From: an uncultured Faecalibacterium sp. | GTDB lineage: Bacteria; Bacillota; Clostridia; Oscillospirales; Ruminococcaceae | Direction of reading: 5' to 3' | Assembly: GCA_934540955.1 (NCBI GenBank) | Contig: CAKTCY010000059.1 | Coordinates: 1 to 12,322, forward strand | DNA: 12,322 nucleotides | Part shown: one piece after another, positions 5,721 to 12,322 of the stretch | Position numbering within the stretch: the first letter of the stretch is position 1 | Layout: each line of letters starts with the position of its first letter | Position numbers and translations under genes: made by a program | Notes under the pieces: model-generated | Told to the model about the DNA's origin: nothing | The model's input: the letters and a program-made list of their open reading frames with translations, nothing else | Databases searched by the model: none

Positions 5721-6548
5721 ATGGGTATTCTGGATATTGAGATCGTAAAAGGCTTTATGCGGATGTGCAACGATGGCTGGCTGCAGGGCTGGCACGAGCG
5801 TAACGGCGGCAACCTTACCTACCGCATGAAGGAAGAAGAAGTGGCCCAGTGCCGCCCCTTCTTTGACCCCCAGCCCCGGCAGTGGGTGAACATGGGGGTG
5901 CAGGCGGATAATCTGGCCGGGGAGTATTTCATCACCACCGGCTCCGGCAAATTCTTCCGCAATGTAGAGCCGGATCCTGTCCACAGCATCGGCATTGTGG
6001 AGATCAACGACAAGGGTGACAGCTGGCGCATCGTCTGGGGCTTGGAGGACGGCGCAAAGCCCACCTCCGAGTTCCCCAGCCACTTCATGAACCACAGCGT
6101 CCGCAAGGCAGCAACCAACGGTGCAAACCGCGTCATCTACCACTGCCATGCCACCAACGTGATTGCCCTGACCTACATTCTGCCCCTGACCGACCGGGAC
6201 TTCACCCGTGCCCTGTGGCAGAGTGCCACCGAGTGCCCGGTGGTGTTCCCGGAGGGCGTGGGCGTCTGCCCGTGGATGGTGCCCGGCGGGGCAGACATTG
6301 CCATGGCCACCAGCGAGCTGATGAAAACCTATCAGGCCGCCATCTGGGCACAGCATGGTCTGTTTGCTTCCGGCCCGGACTTTGACATCACCTTCGGTCT
6401 GGCCCACACCATTGAGAAGAGCGCCGAAATTTACGTCAAGGTGCTCTCCATGGGCGGCGGCATCATCCGGCAGACCATCACCGACGACGACCTGCGCGCC
6501 ATTGCCCGCGACTTTGGCGTGACCCTGAACGAGAAGTTCCTCAACTGA
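5721..6548 (+). CDS. rhaD: Rhamnulose-1-phosphate aldolase
   Basis: This class II aldolase cleaves L-rhamnulose-1-phosphate into dihydroxyacetone phosphate and L-lactaldehyde (EC 4.1.2.19). I start it at ATG 5721, which has GAGAGG about 8 nt upstream. An in-frame ATG at 5703 follows the rhaA stop directly, has no ribosome binding site of its own, and would add six residues. With the 5721 start the product has 275 residues (E. coli 274) and the zinc ligands fall at His141, His143 and His212 with Glu117, the same numbers as I recall for E. coli RhaD. Other conserved stretches are ERNGGNLT (26-33), TGSGKFFRNV (73-82) and SMGGGIIRQTI (243-253). It is the last gene of the operon, 18 nt after rhaA, followed by a strong terminator. 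Lactaldehyde would need a reductase or propanediol pathway encoded elsewhere. Confidence 0.96.
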   Translation: MGILDIEIVKGFMRMCNDGWLQGWHERNGGNLTYRMKEEEVAQCRPFFDPQPRQWVNMGVQADNLAGEYFITTGSGKFFRNVEPDPVHSIGIVEINDKGDSWRIVWGLEDGAKPTSEFPSHFMNHSVRKAATNGANRVIYHCHATNVIALTYILPLTDRDFTRALWQSATECPVVFPEGVGVCPWMVPGGADIAMATSELMKTYQAAIWAQHGLFASGPDFDITFGLAHTIEKSAEIYVKVLSMGGGIIRQTITDDDLRAIARDFGVTLNEKFLN

Positions 6549-6576
6549 GCCATTCTCCCCCATTTTTCTTCATCAT

Positions 6577-6643
6577 AGCAGAACAGGCATCCTGCCCGAT
6601 ACCGCCAGACGGTAACGCAGGATGCCTGTTCTGCTTTATTTTT
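6577..6643 (+). terminator. Strong terminator after rhaBAD, with nested hairpin
   Basis: A perfect 19-bp stem has arms at 6577-6595 and 6617-6635. Its loop holds a second small hairpin, TACCG/CGGTA (6600-6604, 6610-6614). TTATTTTT (6636-6643) follows on the plus strand. It ends the rhamnose operon. The stop codon TAA of the convergent AraC-type gene (6638-6636) abuts the stem, so the same structure probably also protects the end of that transcript, although no T run follows on the minus strand. Confidence 0.88.
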
Positions 6644-7835
6644 CCCGGAATTCCATGGGCGTTTTTCCGGTAACTTGTTGAAAGACTGCACTGAAATAAT
6701 TGCGGGTGGCAAAGCCAAGCTGCTCGGAGATCTCCCGGACGCTGAGGGGGGTGCTTTTCAGCAGAACCTTTGCACGTTCCACCTTTGCAAACTTTACATA
6801 GTTCGTTACGCTCAGACCCGTTTCTTCCTTGAATTTATGGGTGAGGTAATATTCCGTGTAGCCCACCAAAGCAGCAAGATCTTCCGCCACGATCTTTTTG
6901 TCCAGATTCATCTCAATGTAATCCACACATTTCTGGATCTGCATACTGAGGTTGGGGTTCGTCCGGTGCTTGTGGACACGCCGGATGAAGTCATCATACA
7001 TCATCATGGCAAGGGGGCTCAACTCATCCAGCGATTTTGCCGCCTCTGTGGTTTGAATGTAGCTGTCTCCCAGCGAGTACGCCTCCTCCGGGGAGAGCCC
7101 GCCCTCAATGGCGGCACGGCACACCAGCGAGGTGAACACGATGATGGAGGTCTTGCTCTGGCGCAGAACATCGCTGCTCTGCACTGGCACGCCCGCGCTC
7201 ATGCTCATGCTGTTGGAAAGCGCCTGCTTATAATTTAAGTCTCCGGTGCGGACCATCTGCAGCATTCCCTGCTCTGCCATCCAGATCTTATGCCGGTCGT
7301 GGGGAATTGCGGCACTTTTCAGCCGCTCCTCCTGCGCTGTGCTGCTGTTCACACTGCTCAGTTCCAGCCGCTGCCCGGTCAGGCAGTAGTGCATCATCAG
7401 CAAATAGCGGCTCAGGATGGTGTTTTGCAAGGTAGGGACTTTTTCAAGGGCTTCGTAAAGCTGGATCGTCCATGCCACACTGATCTCCAGCTTGCTGTAA
7501 TATTTCAGCCCTTCCTCCACGCCCCGCATGGTCACATCCTGATAGAACACAGGCCCAATGACCCAGATGCGCTTCAGCTTTCCCTCTTCCTTTTCAAAGG
7601 CTGCTCCCCACAAAAGGCCCAATGCCGTCCCCAGGGTAACGGGCACATCGTCCCGGTTCCCATGCTCCAGCATCCGCTGTTTGCAGCCGAACAGTTCAAA
7701 TGCACTGGCAAGAAAAGCCTCGTCCGGGCAGTTGCTCCGCAGCAGCTTTCCCTGTGCATCATAGCACCATGTATATACATTCCCGCCGCACTGGACAAGC
7801 TCGGAAAACAGCATCATATTCTGGAGAACATCCAT
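6636..7835 (-). CDS. AraC-type regulator with unassigned N-terminal domain
   Basis: The product has 399 residues. The last 100 or so form the AraC DNA-binding domain: VDYIEMNLDKKIVAEDLAAL and VGYTEYYLTHKFKEETG for the first helix-turn-helix, and SVREISEQLGFATRNYFSAV for the second, ending at GKTPMEFREK. The first 290 residues contain no cupin barrel, response-regulator receiver or membrane segment that I can see. They begin with a stretch (about 5-120) rich in aromatic and Cys residues around GNVYTWCYDAQGKLLRSN and a central helical region, perhaps a GAF- or PocR-like sensor, though I cannot assign it. It starts 36 bp after the MATE gene with GGAGGGG about 7 nt before the ATG, so the two are likely co-transcribed. 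Its target could be that operon or the convergent rhamnose genes. The usual sugar-binding signature is missing. Confidence 0.82.
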   Translation of the reverse strand: MDVLQNMMLFSELVQCGGNVYTWCYDAQGKLLRSNCPDEAFLASAFELFGCKQRMLEHGNRDDVPVTLGTALGLLWGAAFEKEEGKLKRIWVIGPVFYQDVTMRGVEEGLKYYSKLEISVAWTIQLYEALEKVPTLQNTILSRYLLMMHYCLTGQRLELSSVNSSTAQEERLKSAAIPHDRHKIWMAEQGMLQMVRTGDLNYKQALSNSMSMSAGVPVQSSDVLRQSKTSIIVFTSLVCRAAIEGGLSPEEAYSLGDSYIQTTEAAKSLDELSPLAMMMYDDFIRRVHKHRTNPNLSMQIQKCVDYIEMNLDKKIVAEDLAALVGYTEYYLTHKFKEETGLSVTNYVKFAKVERAKVLLKSTPLSVREISEQLGFATRNYFSAVFQQVTGKTPMEFREK

Positions 7836-7871
7836 GTGTAACCCCTCCGGCTCATTAATAAAAGCAGTATA

Positions 7872-9218
7872 TCATACTTCCGCCGTTTTTTCCACCGATG
7901 CCCGGAGCCAGTGCAGCAGAATGCCTGCAGAGATGACCGCAGCGCCCACGTCTGCCATCAGGTGCGCTGCCGCAATGCCCTGCACGCCGCCAAGCGCATT
8001 CATCAGGTACAGCAGCGGGATCAGCAGCAGGCCCTGCCGCAAAAGAGAGAGCACCACCGCACCGCTCGCCCGGCCTACAGATTGCAACAGGTTGGTTGCC
8101 AGATAGGTCAGGCCGATCACCGGGCTGCCCAGAACAAGATAAACCACCAGCTGCGTTCCCAGACGGAAGGCGCCTTCTTCCTTGATGAACATCCCGATCA
8201 GCGCATTGCGTCCGGCAAAGCTGGCTGCTCCGGCAAGAACGCCAAAGACAACGGTCAGGAGGAACAGATCCTTCAAAAGCTGTTTCAGGCGTTTCGCGTC
8301 GCCCGCGCCGTAGCTGTACGCCAGAAGCGGCTGGCAGCCCATGCAGACCGCCATGGCGATCATGCTGATGACCATGGTCGTCTTGCCTGCCGCCGCCATG
8401 GCTGCGACCGCCGCTGTGCCGTGGGTCACCAGCAGCCGGTTGCTGAAGGAGGACGCAAACCCGGCCAGCAGGCTGCTGATGCCGTTGGGCAGACCGATGG
8501 CCAGCAGCTCGCCCAGCATCTGCGGCTTTTTCAGAGCCGGGCGGAAGTCAACGGTCAGCACCGTGCCGTGCTTAACGATGTAGCGCAGGTAGCAGGCAGT
8601 CGCCACAAGGTTGCCCAGCACACTGGCGGCAGCCGCACCGCTGACCCCGAAGTTCAGCACCAGAATGAACAGCGGGTCAAAAATGCAGTTGACCAGCGTG
8701 CCCAGAAGATTGCCGATCATGCCCTCTTTTGCTGCGCCCTCTGCACGCACCAGCATCGCCATGCTGTTGGACAGGATGAAAAACGGTGCACCCAGTGCCA
8801 GAACCTGAAGATACCGCTCCGCATAGGGAAAAATTTCTGCATTGGAGCCCAGCATCCCCAAAAGCGGCACTCTGCCCACCAGCAGACCGATGCTGACCAG
8901 AACGCCCAGAAAAAAGCTGGTCCAGAAGCAGAGCGAAGAACAAATTCTGCCCTGCTCGATCTCACCCGCGCCAAAGCAGCGCGCGATGATGGCACTGCTG
9001 CCTGCGCCAAGCATGGTCGCTACTGCCGCAAGGATCGAAAACACCGGTCCCACAACGGAGACCGCCGCCACCTGTGCGGTGTCGCCCAGACAGCCCACAA
9101 AAAACATATCTGCCATGTTGTACAGCACCATGACAAGGATAATGATGATGGAGGGCACTGCCATGGAAAAAATGGACTTCCAGACAGAGCCGGTACGGAA
9201 AAGTGCTTCGTTTTTCAT
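7872..9218 (-). CDS. MATE-family efflux transporter
   Basis: The product of 448 residues is a very hydrophobic protein with about 12 predicted membrane spans, the usual size for MATE (multidrug and toxic compound extrusion) transporters, probably of the DinF/MepA-like branch common in Firmicutes. Recognisable are the start GSVWKSIFSMAVPSIIIILV, the segment LYNMADMFFVGCLGD after span 1, and LGAGSSAIIARCFGAGE in the first half. The matching second-half segment reads MGCQPLLAYSYGAGD. I start it at ATG 9218, three bases after GGAGGAG. A TTG upstream overlaps that ribosome binding site and is unlikely. Such carriers export organic cations or drugs by Na+ or H+ exchange; the substrate cannot be predicted. 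It lies between the dehydrogenase and the AraC-type gene on the same strand, suggesting a detoxification or export unit. Confidence 0.93.
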   Translation of the reverse strand: MKNEALFRTGSVWKSIFSMAVPSIIIILVMVLYNMADMFFVGCLGDTAQVAAVSVVGPVFSILAAVATMLGAGSSAIIARCFGAGEIEQGRICSSLCFWTSFFLGVLVSIGLLVGRVPLLGMLGSNAEIFPYAERYLQVLALGAPFFILSNSMAMLVRAEGAAKEGMIGNLLGTLVNCIFDPLFILVLNFGVSGAAAASVLGNLVATACYLRYIVKHGTVLTVDFRPALKKPQMLGELLAIGLPNGISSLLAGFASSFSNRLLVTHGTAAVAAMAAAGKTTMVISMIAMAVCMGCQPLLAYSYGAGDAKRLKQLLKDLFLLTVVFGVLAGAASFAGRNALIGMFIKEEGAFRLGTQLVVYLVLGSPVIGLTYLATNLLQSVGRASGAVVLSLLRQGLLLIPLLYLMNALGGVQGIAAAHLMADVGAAVISAGILLHWLRASVEKTAEV

Positions 9219-9254
9219 GATCTCCTCCAAAAATCAACTGCACGCGGGCAGAAC

Positions 9255-9278
9255 GAAAGCCCCGGTCATGGGGCTTTC
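9255..9278 (-). terminator. Hairpin between dehydrogenase and MATE genes
   Basis: A perfect 9-bp stem GAAAGCCCC/GGGGCTTTC with a 6-nt loop (9264-9269) lies 13 bp after the dehydrogenase stop. The minus-strand tail is only CTTTCGTTCT, so it is a weak terminator or attenuator that may let part of the transcripts continue into the MATE gene, 37 bp further. I see no clear promoter in that gap, so the transporter probably depends on readthrough. Confidence 0.5.
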
Positions 9279-9291
9279 AGAGCGGTTTCGG

Positions 9292-10308
9292 TCACAGGTT
9301 GTCCAGCGCATCCAGCAGTGCTTTCAGCGCCGTTTCCGGCAGACCCAGCATGGGGCCAATCTTGCCAAAGGTCATACCGTAGGCAGCCTTTGCCTGCTGA
9401 TTGTCAGCAAAACCGGGAAGGTACTGCTCCACAACGGCCTTTGCGGCCTCGTTTTCCATCAGGGCTGCAATGGTGCTCTGGCTGTTCAGCTTGCCGCCGG
9501 TCAAAATTTCCGGGTGCTTCCAGCTGCTGATGCTCTGGTGCCCGGCAGACAGTGCGCCGTCCACCGGAATGGCTGCGCCGGTAATGTACCGTGCCAGACC
9601 GCTGGCAAGGAAGAGTGCCAGTGCAGCGCACTCCTCCGGGTCGCCCATCCGCTTTGCCGGGCAGTCGGATGCAAAAAAGTCCATGGCCGCAGCCGGTGCA
9701 TCGCCAAAGATGCTGGTCTTGGTGTAACCGGGGCAGATGGCGTTGACGGTGATGCCGTATTCCGCATAATCCAGTGCCGCTGCACGGGTCATGCCAACCA
9801 CGCCGAACTTGGTAGCGCTGTACAGTGCCTGTCCACGTTGGGGCACAAGACCTGCCACCGAGGCCACATTGATGAGGAAGCCGCCCTCGCTGTGGCTCTT
9901 GAGGATGGCCTCTGCGCCGTACTTCATCCCGGCAAAGACGCCCTCGCTGTTCAGGGAGAAGATCTTCTCGTAATCCTCTACCTCATACTCATGCAGCGGT
10001 GTGCCGCCCATGCCGATGCCTGCGTTGCTGACAACGCCATCCAGCTTGCCGTAATGGGCAACCGTCTTGTCCACCAGTTCCTTGATGGCGGAAGCCTTGC
10101 TGCAATCGGTCTGGATAAAGATGGCATCGCCGCCCTTGGCGCAGATGCCGTCTGCCACAGCCTGGCCCTGCTGGGCACTGCGGGCTGCGCAGACCACCTT
10201 CATACCGTTTTCGCCGAAGCACTCGGCAATGGCGCGGCCGATACCGCGGCTTGCGCCGGTCACGATAGCTACTTTGCCTTTGACACTGTTGAAGTCCATC
10301 ATTTTCAT
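9292..10308 (-). CDS. Short-chain dehydrogenase/reductase with C-terminal extension
   Basis: The product has 338 residues. Residues 1 to about 258 form a classical SDR: the cofactor motif TGASRGIG (17-24), SNAG (94-97) and the catalytic tetrad Asn120, Ser150, Tyr163 (YSATK) and Lys167. Arg21 and Arg43 in AARS, with no acidic residue at the end of the second strand, suggest NADP(H). The C-terminus ends in IPVDGALSAG (247-256), where such enzymes usually stop. Here about 80 more residues follow (259-338), predicted mainly helical, with LMENEAAKAVVEQYLPG and a final ALKALLDALDNL. I recall similar short helical tails on other clostridial enzymes such as glycosidases and esterases, but cannot confirm this. 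The start has GGAGG 7 nt before the ATG. It is divergent from the TetR-type gene, the usual place for a TetR target. The substrate is unknown; a hydroxysteroid or other secondary alcohol is possible. Confidence 0.9.
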   Translation of the reverse strand: MKMMDFNSVKGKVAIVTGASRGIGRAIAECFGENGMKVVCAARSAQQGQAVADGICAKGGDAIFIQTDCSKASAIKELVDKTVAHYGKLDGVVSNAGIGMGGTPLHEYEVEDYEKIFSLNSEGVFAGMKYGAEAILKSHSEGGFLINVASVAGLVPQRGQALYSATKFGVVGMTRAAALDYAEYGITVNAICPGYTKTSIFGDAPAAAMDFFASDCPAKRMGDPEECAALALFLASGLARYITGAAIPVDGALSAGHQSISSWKHPEILTGGKLNSQSTIAALMENEAAKAVVEQYLPGFADNQQAKAAYGMTFGKIGPMLGLPETALKALLDALDNL

Positions 10309-10344
10309 AAAGCATCCTCCATATTTTTATTTTTCGTATTCACG

Positions 10345-10369
10345 AACTAGATTTGCAACTCCTAGTTGC
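10345..10369. promoter_or_regulatory. Overlapping inverted repeats, candidate TetR operator
   Basis: AACTAG (10345-10350) and CTAGTT (10362-10367) are inverted copies. A second repeat GCAACT/AGTTGC (10355-10360, 10364-10369) overlaps the right arm. The right arms overlap the -35 box of the TetR-gene promoter, and the site lies 37 bp from the dehydrogenase ATG. A bound repressor could block both directions. The operator function is inferred from position and symmetry. Confidence 0.5.
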
Positions 10370-10399
10370 TTATCCATCTCTGTGGTGCTATAATAGCAC
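10366..10399 (+). promoter_or_regulatory. Promoter of the TetR-type gene
   Basis: TTGCTT (10366-10371) and a perfect TATAAT (10389-10394) are 17 bp apart. The -10 box sits inside the palindrome GTGCTAT-A-ATAGCAC (10385-10399), which may be a further protein site. The leader to the ATG at 10514 is long, about 113 nt, and holds small inverted repeats such as GCTGC/GCAGC and a TTAAGCA direct repeat (10445, 10474 region). I cannot assign it to a riboswitch class. Confidence 0.6.
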
Positions 10400-10513
10400 T
10401 ATGCCGCAGAGGCTGCAATCAGCAGCTTCCGGCGTGTCCGGTGTTTAAGCAACGGATCACGTTCCAAGCGTTGGTTAAGCATCCTTTACGAAATACATTG
10501 ACGGAGGAATTGT

Positions 10514-11050
10514 ATGGATATCCGGGTCAAAAAAACGAAGCGTGCCATTCAGAAAGCGTTTATCGACTTGCTGCGGGAGAAGCCCATTGAAAAGATCACG
10601 GTCAAGGAAATTGCCGAACGCGCCGAGATCAACAAAACGACCTTTTATTCCCACTATGAAACGCTGGATGCACTCACCGCCGAAATGGAGCGGCAGACGG
10701 TCCAGCTCGTCTGCGACAATATGGGCGGCGCACAGCAGCTACTGGATGAGCCGGAGGCCTTTGTGCAGGAGATGTTTGCTTCTCTCCAGCAGGCAACGGA
10801 TTACCTCGGTGTGGTTCCGGTATCCGCGATGAACCGCTTTACGCAGCATTTGCGGGATGCCATTCTGGAAAAAATCAAAGGTGACAATATCGAGCCGTCC
10901 CAATATGAAAATGTCGGTGCCATCCTGATTTTTGTAATGAACGGACTTTCCGGGCTGCTGAACACCGATGCAAAACTGGCGCAAAAGCACATCAACGTAA
11001 TTGCCGCCGTGGTTGCAAATGGTGTCCATGGTCTGCATCTTTCCCACTGA
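10514..11050 (+). CDS. TetR/AcrR-family transcriptional regulator
   Basis: The product has 178 residues, a normal to slightly short size for the family. Residues 8-52 form the TetR helix-turn-helix: KRAIQKAFIDLLREKPIEKI, then TVKEIAERAEINKTTFYSHY with the conserved TFY-x-HY end of the recognition helix. The remaining 120 residues are helical and hydrophobic and would form the ligand-binding and dimer domain; they give no ligand hint. GGAGG at 10503-10507 is 6 nt before the ATG. The gene is divergent from the dehydrogenase across 205 bp, with an inverted repeat over its own -35 box, so it probably represses itself and the dehydrogenase-MATE-AraC set until an inducer binds. It is followed by a strong terminator. 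Confidence 0.9.
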   Translation: MDIRVKKTKRAIQKAFIDLLREKPIEKITVKEIAERAEINKTTFYSHYETLDALTAEMERQTVQLVCDNMGGAQQLLDEPEAFVQEMFASLQQATDYLGVVPVSAMNRFTQHLRDAILEKIKGDNIEPSQYENVGAILIFVMNGLSGLLNTDAKLAQKHINVIAAVVANGVHGLHLSH

Positions 11051-11053
11051 ACC

Positions 11054-11093
11054 AAAACAGGCTGCGAGAAGCATCTTCCGCAGCCTGTTTTTT
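11054..11093. terminator. Bidirectional terminator between TetR and GH1 genes
   Basis: AAAACAGGCTGC (11054-11065) pairs with GCAGCCTGTTTT (11080-11091), with an inner hairpin GAAG/CTTC (11068-11071, 11075-11078). TTTTTT runs from 11088 to 11093 on the plus strand, and AAAA at 11054-11057 gives a T run on the minus strand. It lies four bases after the TetR-type stop and 11 before the end of the convergent glycosidase gene. Confidence 0.88.
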
Positions 11094-11104
11094 GCTGTTG
11101 CAGC

Positions 11105-12322
11105 TTATTTTTCTGCGTAACCGCCCAGCACCCCAAGGCTGGGCTTTGCCGTCCGTTCCATGGTTTCACGGTTCACGGCGATCAGGCCGAACTGCATGGC
11201 GTAGCCCTTCTGCCACTCAAAGTTGTCCATCAGGCTCCAGTAGAAGTAGCCCTTCACCGGGATGCCGTCGGCGATGCAATGCTGCACGCCGTCCAATGCC
11301 TGCCGGATAAACGCCACACGACGGGCATCCTCGGCGGTGGCAATGCCGTTTTCGGTGACGATGAGATCGCCCTTGAATGCTTCTGCCACCTTGCGGATGA
11401 CGTGCTCCAGTGCCTGCGGGTAGACCTCGTAATCCATCTGGGTCAGCTCTGCGCCCTCCGGTGCCGGCAGCTGCCCCTGGGGGCCATACAGGGTACGGGT
11501 GTAGTTCTGCACACCAAGGAAGTCGTCCTCTTTGATGTAGGGCAGATAATGGGTGAACTCCTCCTGCCATGCGGCCTCGGCAAAGGCTTCGCCGCCGGGC
11601 TGTGCCTGCAAGTCGTGCAGCGAGAGGGTCAGGCCCACCTTGACCTCCGGGCAGATGGCCTTGATGGCATCCCGTGCGGCGGCATGGGCGCGCAGCACCA
11701 GCAGGTCACCCTCCGGGGTGCGCTCGCTGACAAAGATCTGGGGCTGGGGTGTGCCGAACACCTGTGCGTTTTCCATGGCGGCAAACTTCATGTTTTCCAT
11801 CATCTTCTGGAAGTTCATGCCCACCTGCACCGTACCCTCCGCAGACTTTCCGGCTGCTGCGGCATTCTTGGCGGCCTGTTCTGCCATCAGGCGAAACCGC
11901 TTGGAGATAGCGGCCAGCTGCAAGCCCATATTCGCCTCGTTGATGGTGCAGACATAGTGCAGCTCGCTGCCCAACTGCTCCATCACATAGGTCACATATT
12001 TTTTGAAGTCCTCGACCGTGGATTCTGCCTCCCAGCCGCCCTTGCAGATGAGCCATTTCGGGCTGGTAAAGTGCAGCAGGGTGACAATGGGCTCTACGCC
12101 CTGCGCCTTGCAGCAGGCGATGACCTTGCGGTAATGTTCGATGGCTTCCGGATCAAATTTGCCTTCCTCCGGCTCCACCCGTGCCCACTCGATGGAAAAT
12201 CGGTAGGCGTTCAGCCCGGCATCAGCCAGCAGCTTAATATCTTCCTCGTACCGATGATAATGGTCGCAGGCAATGCCGCTGGGCTCCGTAAAGCTGGAAT
12301 GGGGCAGCTGCTCCTGTGCCCA
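11105..12322 (-). CDS. Glycoside hydrolase family 1, probable beta-glucosidase (partial)
   Basis: The open frame runs without a break to the window edge, giving 405 residues; about 25-40 N-terminal residues lie beyond 12322, as the first visible ones (WAQEQLPHSS, then CDHYHRYEEDI) belong to the early part of the barrel. Family 1 features are RFSIEWARVEP (41-51), TLLHFTSPKW (81-90), the acid/base Glu129 in CTINEAN, the nucleophile Glu324 in IVTENG, and the substrate loop WSLMDNFEWQKGY (362-374). Glu369 in NFEW is typical of enzymes acting on unphosphorylated sugars rather than 6-phospho-beta-glucosides. The acid/base motif reads NEA instead of the common NEP, a known variation in part of the family. 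No signal peptide can be judged because the start is absent. It probably removes beta-linked glucose or galactose from imported plant glycosides. It ends close to a shared terminator and is not in an operon with the genes seen here. Confidence 0.92.
   Translation of the reverse strand, partial: WAQEQLPHSSFTEPSGIACDHYHRYEEDIKLLADAGLNAYRFSIEWARVEPEEGKFDPEAIEHYRKVIACCKAQGVEPIVTLLHFTSPKWLICKGGWEAESTVEDFKKYVTYVMEQLGSELHYVCTINEANMGLQLAAISKRFRLMAEQAAKNAAAAGKSAEGTVQVGMNFQKMMENMKFAAMENAQVFGTPQPQIFVSERTPEGDLLVLRAHAAARDAIKAICPEVKVGLTLSLHDLQAQPGGEAFAEAAWQEEFTHYLPYIKEDDFLGVQNYTRTLYGPQGQLPAPEGAELTQMDYEVYPQALEHVIRKVAEAFKGDLIVTENGIATAEDARRVAFIRQALDGVQHCIADGIPVKGYFYWSLMDNFEWQKGYAMQFGLIAVNRETMERTAKPSLGVLGGYAEK

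Noticed and set aside
4512..6563. 683-codon open frame on the minus strand across rhaA and rhaD
   Set aside because: It is the antisense shadow of two well-identified genes with GC-rich third positions. Its protein is low in family features and there is no ribosome binding site or promoter logic.
9218..9230. TTG at 9230 as the start of the MATE gene
   Set aside because: The TTG overlaps the Shine-Dalgarno sequence GGAGGAG, which is well placed for the ATG at 9218.
7911..10350. Long plus-strand open frames (539 and 502 codons) opposite the MATE and dehydrogenase genes
   Set aside because: Composition is His-, Gln- and Arg-rich or Met- and Ser-rich, as expected from the complement of membrane-protein and GC-rich coding sequence. 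The minus strand has clear gene families with ribosome binding sites.
10400..10513. Riboswitch in the TetR-gene leader
   Set aside because: The leader has small inverted repeats but no known aptamer consensus or terminator/antiterminator pair that I can recognise.

Overview
The window looks like chromosomal DNA of a gut Firmicute of the Oscillospiraceae, probably Faecalibacterium or a close relative. This rests on GC-rich coding sequence with strong GGAGG ribosome binding sites, the gene families present, and recombinase remnants of the type found in gut clostridial conjugative elements. The genus is inferred from recalled resemblance, not from a search.

Positions 1 to about 2050 hold the debris of mobile DNA. 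An AT-rich leader carries a short palindrome and a terminator (100-171). It is followed by five hairpins in a row (259-387) and then a broken tyrosine recombinase (466-1296) without a usable N-terminal half, interrupted by a 94-bp cluster of three hairpins (841-934). Facing it is a broken large serine recombinase (1868-1438, minus strand). Only its first 40 or so codons and its C-terminal tail remain, separated by a different hairpin-rich 95-bp stretch. Neither recombinase should be active.

Positions 2050 to 6646 form an L-rhamnose catabolic locus. An AraC-family regulator (2094-2969, minus) is divergent from an operon of rhamnulokinase rhaB, L-rhamnose isomerase rhaA and rhamnulose-1-phosphate aldolase rhaD. 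Together these turn L-rhamnose into rhamnulose, rhamnulose-1-phosphate, and then dihydroxyacetone phosphate plus L-lactaldehyde. The 154-bp divergent region has mirror-image -10 boxes and a direct repeat with 42-bp spacing, a likely regulator site. RhaB lacks about 40-50 C-terminal residues usual for the family. No rhamnose transporter, mutarotase or lactaldehyde-processing enzyme is visible here. A perfect 24-bp-arm inverted repeat closes the regulator gene and a 19-bp-stem terminator closes the operon.

Positions 6636 to 11093 hold a second module. On the minus strand, in order of transcription, are a short-chain dehydrogenase with an unusual C-terminal extension, a MATE-family efflux transporter and a second AraC-type regulator with an unrecognised N-terminal domain. 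A TetR-family regulator is divergent from the dehydrogenase. An inverted repeat in the shared promoter region overlaps the -35 box of the TetR promoter, which suggests autoregulation. The module resembles an inducible detoxification or efflux unit, but the substrate cannot be told.

The right end (11105-12322, minus) is a family 1 glycoside hydrolase, probably a beta-glucosidase, whose N-terminus lies beyond the window. With the rhamnose operon it fits a plant-glycoside-using gut bacterium. The clearest oddities are the hairpin-rich stretches in both dead recombinases, the shortened RhaB, the 24-bp inverted repeat and the dehydrogenase extension. I saw no convincing new defence system.
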